From NCBI RefSeq assembly GCF_021233435.1, contig NZ_CP089469.1:124001-188000 (forward strand): a DNA stretch of 64,000 nucleotides. Reading direction: 5' to 3'. Position 1 is the first letter of the stretch; every line of letters begins with the position of its first letter. The notes under the pieces are model-generated. The model ran no database searches. It saw only the letters and a list, made by a program, of their open reading frames with translations, and was not told the DNA's origin. This stretch comes from Halobacterium noricense. Lineage in GTDB: Archaea > Halobacteriota > Halobacteria > Halobacteriales > Halobacteriaceae. Positions 59,370 through 64,000 of this stretch are shown piece by piece. The position numbers and the translations under genes were made by a program.

Positions 59370-59713
59370 GACGTATAGAAACCCAAGTTAACTCCAAATT
59401 AGAGACAACCAGACACCAGACCACACGGTCGAAATCCCCTTCGTACCTACCCCGATCTAACTCGAAACCACGCCTAACTCCATACTGGAGTTAACTCTGA
59501 TTTGGAAATAAAATAAAATCGCAGAAAAACGCAGAACGGCAACAACAGGCACTCTACGCGCGTTTTAGTGGATATATTCGGAAAGCACACGCGGATGCTT
59601 ACCAGCAAAAGTGGAGTTGAGGGACGCAGGGTCATGATGACGCTGCTCCCACGAACCGCACCGCCAGCCCAGCACCACCCGTCAACGAGACGAATCACCG
59701 GAGGTGTCCAGCG
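59370..59713. promoter_or_regulatory. Divergent region with repeated TTAACTCC operators
   Basis: Contains AGTTAACTCCAAATTAG at 59386-59402, TAACTCGAAAC near 59457, and a compound palindrome at 59476-59498 (AACTCCA/TGGAGTT followed by GAGTTAACTC). All share the TTAACTCC unit. An AT-rich AAATAAAATAAAATC run follows. The regulator at 58590 is the nearest candidate binder. Confidence 0.5.
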
Positions 59714-61501
59714 ATGAGCGACCTGCCAAGCGTCGATGACCTTGATCTGGACCCCGCATACAACACCCTAGAACAACAGGCTGACGACATCATCGAATAC
59801 GGTACCGAATGGCCAGAGCTCGCCACGCAACTTGACGTCTCCAAATACCGCAGCCAAGACCCGTACCCAGCGTGGCACGCCGAAACAAACGATTTCGACC
59901 CCGTGTTCCTCGCTGCACTCTGGGCGAAAACCGAAGACAAGTCCATCACCGGGATCGCCGACCGGCTTGAAGACAACCCCGAGATTGCCACGGCGCTCGG
60001 GTTCAACCCGGACGACATCCCGCATGGTGACACGTTCGCCCGCGCGTGGCGAAACCGCCTCAACGACGAGGACTCCGACGTAGACCTGCAGACCATTATT
60101 GAGACAACCGCGAAAACAATCGACAAACTCGCCACGGAACGCGGTAGCCCGATCGGCGGACACACAGGATTGCAAGCTGACGAAACCGACGGCTCCTCAA
60201 CACGCGCGGGACAACGGTTACTCCGCGAGAAAACCCGGGAAGTCCTTGACCAAATGGCAGACGTCGTGTTCCCTGAACTTGACCTTCCCCGCCCGGAACA
60301 CGCCATCTACGACGAGGAGGACCTTCTCGAACTCATGACCGTCATGGGGATGGAAGGTGACGCCGCAAACGATGGAGCGACCATCAACAGTGACCGACTT
60401 GCTGCTCAGAAAGATATTGACATCGACGACCCGTTCTACGTTGACGGACCTACCGGCGAAACACTCCTCGAAGCGATTCACGACTTGACCATCAAGCGGA
60501 TTACCGACATGGTGAATCGCAGCGCTGAACGTGCGCTCAAACGCATCAAGCCGTACGCCGAATTCCCAGAACCAGTCTTCCTCGCAATCGACATTACCTA
60601 CGTCGCCTACTACGGTGGTCGTGACGGTCTTGAATGGGTTACAGGAACGCCGGACCACAAGGACTACAGCTGGTGTCACAAGTTCGCCACAGCAACCCTC
60701 GTCGGTGATGGCGTCCATCTCACCGTCGGGATGCTCCCTGTTGGAAACGAAGACCACGTTGACAACGACGCGTACCCAGGTGACGACGAATACACGGTCA
60801 TCCACGGCGATGTTGTTCGGGATCTCCTCGAAATCGTCCCTGATAGCGTCACACCACGATGCGTGTACGCTGACCGCGGATTCGCTAGCACAGACGCGAT
60901 CGCTGCGTTCGAGGAGAACAATCTGAAGTACCTGATGCCAGCCCCTCGTAACGACCGGACGAAACGATGGCTGCGACGAAATGTGGATATGGAGCGCGGC
61001 ATTCTCGCGGTCAAGCAGGACTGGGGCGTCCGCGGGAAGGTGAAGCACGGCTCGTCAAACCACCGGAAAACAACGAATCTCGTCGGATTACCGGGTGACC
61101 CAGATGATGAGCAGTACGGGTACGGTGAAGTCCCGGATGACGACGAGGAAGAGGTAGACGAAGAGGACCAGTCTGCAGTGCCGTTCTACACGAATCTGCA
61201 CGTGAGCGATGAAACGGCACTGGACCGCCGGCAAGCGAAGGAAAAAGTGGAAGAGTACAACCAGCGGGGTGGCATCGAAACGTCTTATAAGAAAATCAAG
61301 GAGTTCGCAGCGTGGACGACGTCTCGGAAGTTCGAACCACGGCTGTTCCACTTCGGGTTCGCGGTCCTCCTGTATAACGCGTGGTTGATGGTTGACTTCC
61401 TCGTGCAGGTGGGGTTAGACGTTGAGGTCCGGTCGAAACCACGAATCACGGCACAACGCTTTATCAAATTTATAGACCGGAACCTCGTCGGGCTGATATA
61501 G
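59714..61501 (+). CDS. IS4-like DDE transposase, long form, without visible terminal repeats
   Basis: 595 residues. DDE blocks: VFLAIDITYVAYYGG (first Asp), TPRCVYADRGFASTDAIAAFEENNLKYLMP (second Asp), and KEKVEEYNQRGGIETSYKKIKEFAAWTTSR (Tyr-Arg-Glu-Lys signature of the IS4 group). The N-terminal 250 residues are an acidic region with no known motif. I find no inverted repeats or target duplication around the gene. It might be a domesticated transposase or a large single-copy IS. It is divergent from a winged-helix regulator. Confidence 0.7.
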   Translation: MSDLPSVDDLDLDPAYNTLEQQADDIIEYGTEWPELATQLDVSKYRSQDPYPAWHAETNDFDPVFLAALWAKTEDKSITGIADRLEDNPEIATALGFNPDDIPHGDTFARAWRNRLNDEDSDVDLQTIIETTAKTIDKLATERGSPIGGHTGLQADETDGSSTRAGQRLLREKTREVLDQMADVVFPELDLPRPEHAIYDEEDLLELMTVMGMEGDAANDGATINSDRLAAQKDIDIDDPFYVDGPTGETLLEAIHDLTIKRITDMVNRSAERALKRIKPYAEFPEPVFLAIDITYVAYYGGRDGLEWVTGTPDHKDYSWCHKFATATLVGDGVHLTVGMLPVGNEDHVDNDAYPGDDEYTVIHGDVVRDLLEIVPDSVTPRCVYADRGFASTDAIAAFEENNLKYLMPAPRNDRTKRWLRRNVDMERGILAVKQDWGVRGKVKHGSSNHRKTTNLVGLPGDPDDEQYGYGEVPDDDEEEVDEEDQSAVPFYTNLHVSDETALDRRQAKEKVEEYNQRGGIETSYKKIKEFAAWTTSRKFEPRLFHFGFAVLLYNAWLMVDFLVQVGLDVEVRSKPRITAQRFIKFIDRNLVGLI

Positions 61502-61818
61502 CCGGTCTCCGCGTTCGTGTCTTCTTTTCCCCATAGAGCCATCAGTACGCAGTTCCGGTGTATTCGGCTGATTTCTCCCCTTCGCAGCCCTACTACTTCG
61601 AATTCCGGGTAATCGAGACGGTGATCCGGCCTGATAGGGGGAGACAGCTCGGTGAAAACTAGAAATTCCGTACAGCAAATCTCCGGAATTAGCAACTACA
61701 GCCACGAATTCTCTATATAGCGGCATACGATTTATCATCTGTATTCGGGGGCGGGTTCTGGGTATAGGAGTTCTGTGCACACCAATATCGCAGGTTTAGC
61801 CTTTTCGCTAATCCACTT
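61502..61818. other. Intergenic, nothing recognised
   Basis: About 320 bp between the transposase and the recombinase. A TATA-like GCTTAATCGAATAAG (61821-61835) just after it serves the recombinase gene. No repeat or RNA seen. Confidence 0.3.
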
Positions 61819-61848
61819 GTGCTTAATCGAATAAGCGACGGTAGAATT

Positions 61849-63048
61849 ATGGAGGTCGCCGCCGTCGGGTCAGTCAACGGAATGGACGACACTCAGGACG
61901 GCGTTACCCCCAGGGAAGACGCCGACAGAACCACCTTCGAGGCGGCAATACAGCAGTTCGTCCAGTCGAAGGGGAAGGTCGGCGACTCTGGACGGTACGC
62001 CACCGACTCGAAACGCCTGCTGGAGCGCTTCGAAGAATTCGCCGCCGACCGTGGCGTCGAGGACGTCGAGTCGATTTCGACGCGCCTCCTCGAAGGCTAC
62101 GCCCAGCACCTCGACCGCCGCGTCCAGACGCGCGAGCAACAGGGAAAACCCCACGGCATCAGCGGAGCCACCGCCCACCAGTACTTCGCTCGGGTGCGTG
62201 CGTGGCTGGAGTACCTCGTCAAACGCGACCTCCTCTCGGAAAACCCTGCAAAGAGCCATCACGTCGAAGACGAACTCCCTGATGAGTCACTCGGCACGAC
62301 CGACGACGGCCAGCAGTTCTGGAGTCCGGCGACGCGCAAGCAGATCGTCCGCTGGACGGACTGGTACTTCGACGCCGCCCTCGACGACGAGCAGGGATGG
62401 GTCACGCCGGCGGATGCTGCCCGCGAGCGGGCCCTTATCGCCACGGTCGCTTACTCTGGGGCCCGCGGCGCCGAACTCTTCCGTGACCTGGACAACGACC
62501 GACGCAACGGTCTTCGGTGGCGCGATGTCGACCTCGACGCGGGGACACTGTCTGTCCTCGGGAAGTCCCAAGAAATCGAGGAAGCCCCGCTCCTTGACGC
62601 CGGAAGGACGCGGCTGGCGGACCACTATCGGCGTCAGAACCCCAAGGATGAGGACTGGCCCGTCTGGGTGACACGACACCCCCCGTCACTCTACGCCGGC
62701 GCTCGCATGCTCGACGGCGTCAACGAAGACGACGACCGCCTCACACCAGACACGGTGTTAGATGTCTACCGCGAGCACGACGGTACGCCGCCGGCGCTCT
62801 CCATCGGCGGGGCACGGCGCATCCTCCGCGAACACTCCGACGCGTCAGGGCTGGTCGGCTCCGATGGCGACCATCTGAAACTACACGGCGCCCGACGTGG
62901 CCTCGGAGACGAACTCTATACCCACGACGCAGAGGCCGCTCAGGAGGCGCTCCGTCATCAGAGCATCGAGACAACACACAAGTCCTACCGTGACCGCGAC
63001 GGTGAGCGCGTTCGCGAGCGCGCCCAAGAAATCCTAAATGGAGAGTGA
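61849..63048 (+). CDS. Tyrosine recombinase/integrase, second type
   Basis: 399 residues from the ATG at 61849, which best fits the TATA box; 61882 is an alternative. The N-terminal core-binding domain is TTFEAAIQQFVQSKGKVGDSGRYATDSKRLLERFEEFAADRGV...GISGATAHQYFARVRAWLEYLVKRDLL. Catalytic residues: Arg in ATVAYSGARGAELFRDL, H-x-x-R in LKLHGARRGLGDELY, Tyr in HQSIETTHKSYRDRDGERVRER. It has low similarity to the recombinase at 19684. It may mark the end of a plasmid or integrated element. Confidence 0.85.
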   Translation: MEVAAVGSVNGMDDTQDGVTPREDADRTTFEAAIQQFVQSKGKVGDSGRYATDSKRLLERFEEFAADRGVEDVESISTRLLEGYAQHLDRRVQTREQQGKPHGISGATAHQYFARVRAWLEYLVKRDLLSENPAKSHHVEDELPDESLGTTDDGQQFWSPATRKQIVRWTDWYFDAALDDEQGWVTPADAARERALIATVAYSGARGAELFRDLDNDRRNGLRWRDVDLDAGTLSVLGKSQEIEEAPLLDAGRTRLADHYRRQNPKDEDWPVWVTRHPPSLYAGARMLDGVNEDDDRLTPDTVLDVYREHDGTPPALSIGGARRILREHSDASGLVGSDGDHLKLHGARRGLGDELYTHDAEAAQEALRHQSIETTHKSYRDRDGERVRERAQEILNGE

Positions 63049-63254
63049 GGAGTACGTCTCCTCAGAAACACGTCCCACAGAGACCGGTATGGCTAGATAC
63101 ACCACCGCTGAAGCTGACTAATTTCATGGCTAATTCGGCAGCTGCATCCCGATACAGTAAGTTGAGAAGGCTCCGAGAACTCCGTATATCGTTGTCACCG
63201 AGGGTTTGTTGCTTTGAACCATTAGAACATTCATGACCGGTAAGACGGTTCGGT

Positions 63255-63535
63255 ATGAAGAGCCAACGGAGGGTTCGTACGTTCGGCTCCCCGTCCCACT
63301 CGGAACTCAGCGAGCGCGTAGATGGCTTGGAATCGGAACTCGAGGCGAACGGTCCAGAGGCAGTGCTACGTCGGTATGAGATTTCTCCGCCATCGATCAC
63401 CACGGAGACCGTTCGGAATCTCTTCCGCCGACTCTGCAAGGAGGGTGAGATCCCAGTCGAGGGCAAGCACGAGTACGTCAACTGCCCCGCGCACGGTGGC
63501 GCAGGGCTTGTCAGTGAACTCGGCCTCTCCCGACA
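63255..63535 (+). CDS. Hypothetical protein, cut by a TnpB element
   Basis: The frame SELSERVDGLESELEANGPEAVLRRYEISPPSITTETVRNLFRRLCKEGEIPVEGKHEYVNCPAHGGAGLVSELG looks like a small DNA-binding protein with a helix-turn-helix (SITTETVRNLFRRL). The C-terminal part seems to run into the right end of the TnpB element near 63536. The first 15 residues may be frameshifted from an ATG at 63233 (MTGKTVRYEEPTEGSYVRLP). Function unknown. Confidence 0.4.
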
Positions 63536-63536
63536 G

Positions 63537-64000
63537 TTAGTCGGACGGGACGAATCCCCGGTTCGGCGTCACTGTTCCTGACTTCAGGGCGAGTTGACTG
63601 TCGCCCGTCCGCCGCGACGACTGTAGGCCGCGACGGACGTACCGCCATCCAACATTTTTCGCTCCAACATAGTCCGCATTCGCTGTCGCACCACACTTCT
63701 CGCACTCGAACTCCGCCTGCCTGACGCGATTGCCTTCGCTAGTGTGTCCACACTCGGGACACCGCCGACTCGTGTTCTCCGGATCAACGTACTCAACACT
63801 GATGCCTTCCGCGTCAGCCTTGTACTCCACGAGGTCAACGAGCTGGCGGTGCGCCCACTGGTGGAACTCTTTGACCGGCGGCGCACGTTCCCTGATGTGT
63901 CTCAGGTTCTCAACCGCGATGTACTCGCAGTTATGCTCCAGTGCTTCCTCGATGATGTCGTTGGCCACGCGGTGGAGGACGTCTCGAACGTATCGGGATT
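63537..64000 (-). CDS. TnpB (IS605 OrfB), C-terminal part, runs off the window
   Basis: About 154 codons. RuvC-II CEYIAVENLRHIRERAP has the Glu. The zinc ribbon is RRCPECGHTSEG and FECEKCGATANADYVGAKNVGW, with RuvC-III Asp in NADYVGA. The end KSGTVTPNRGFVPSD resembles the KSGTLNANGDYSPAE end of element 2, so they share a subgroup. The N-terminus and the left end are beyond 64000. Confidence 0.85.
   Translation of the reverse strand, partial: SRYVRDVLHRVANDIIEEALEHNCEYIAVENLRHIRERAPPVKEFHQWAHRQLVDLVEYKADAEGISVEYVDPENTSRRCPECGHTSEGNRVRQAEFECEKCGATANADYVGAKNVGWRYVRRGLQSSRRTGDSQLALKSGTVTPNRGFVPSD

Noticed and set aside
1-64000. tRNA or rRNA genes, including as integrase attachment sites
   Set aside because: No cloverleaf-like or rRNA sequence was noticed on reading. 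No scan by a dedicated tool was possible.

Overview
The window looks like an accessory replicon (megaplasmid or plasmid-derived island) of a halophilic archaeon of class Halobacteria. The proteins are strongly acidic. Promoters are TATA boxes about 25-30 bp upstream of leaderless starts. The window carries TrmB regulators, a TATA-binding protein, two Orc1/Cdc6 initiators and haloarchaeal insertion sequences (ISH3, IS6, IS630, IS5, IS1595, and IS1341-type TnpB elements). No rRNA, tRNA, ribosomal protein or other core gene was seen.

Region 1 (1-18.4 kb) is a sugar-catabolism island. From the left it holds a Tat lipoprotein solute-binding protein (cut by the window edge), a TrmB regulator, and a minus-strand block of AGE epimerase, mannonate dehydratase, sugar dehydrogenase (SDR) and seven-bladed lactonase. 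These could oxidise a sugar to its lactone, open it and dehydrate it to 2-keto-3-deoxygluconate. An aldo/keto reductase, a Gfo/Idh oxidoreductase with a TIM-barrel isomerase, a ThuA-like protein, a UspA protein, a second TrmB and a GH15 glucoamylase follow. An IS6, a TnpB element and an ISH3 have inserted between these units.

Region 2 (18.5-29.7 kb) is a mobile-element graveyard. It has a tyrosine recombinase, IS5, IS6 and other relics, two IS630 copies, one ISH3, an IclR regulator with a D-2-hydroxyacid dehydrogenase, and two paralogous uncharacterised proteins.

Region 3 (30-38.5 kb) is a replication and partition locus. An Orc1/Cdc6 gene is bracketed by at least six origin-recognition-box-like repeats. 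Next to it is a decayed parA with a damaged Walker A region, a frameshift and a 514-bp non-autonomous relative of the upstream TnpB element. Its acidic partner gene follows. An AbrB-PIN toxin-antitoxin pair comes next. There a TnpB element sits inside the PIN toxin gene, and an ISH3 sits inside the tnpB gene; both original reading frames can be rebuilt exactly.

Region 4 (38.5-48.9 kb) has an operon of three small overlapping ORFs, an AddB-like/AddA-like helicase-nuclease locus, a PadR-type regulator, an extra TBP, an unknown protein and an Mrr-type nuclease remnant cut by ISH3.

Region 5 (48.9-64 kb) has more IS elements, a VapBC pair, and an AbrB-like protein preceded by a strong palindrome. 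A second replication-like module follows: Orc1/Cdc6, Cas4-like nuclease, membrane protein, winged-helix protein and a divergent 595-aa DDE transposase. A second tyrosine recombinase and a third TnpB close the window.

The most notable items are the TnpB element family with its non-autonomous derivative, the first TnpB lacking the usual RuvC glutamate, the Orc-Cas4-like module, the AddAB-like locus, and a set of paired TTAACCAACA inverted repeats with no known binder.
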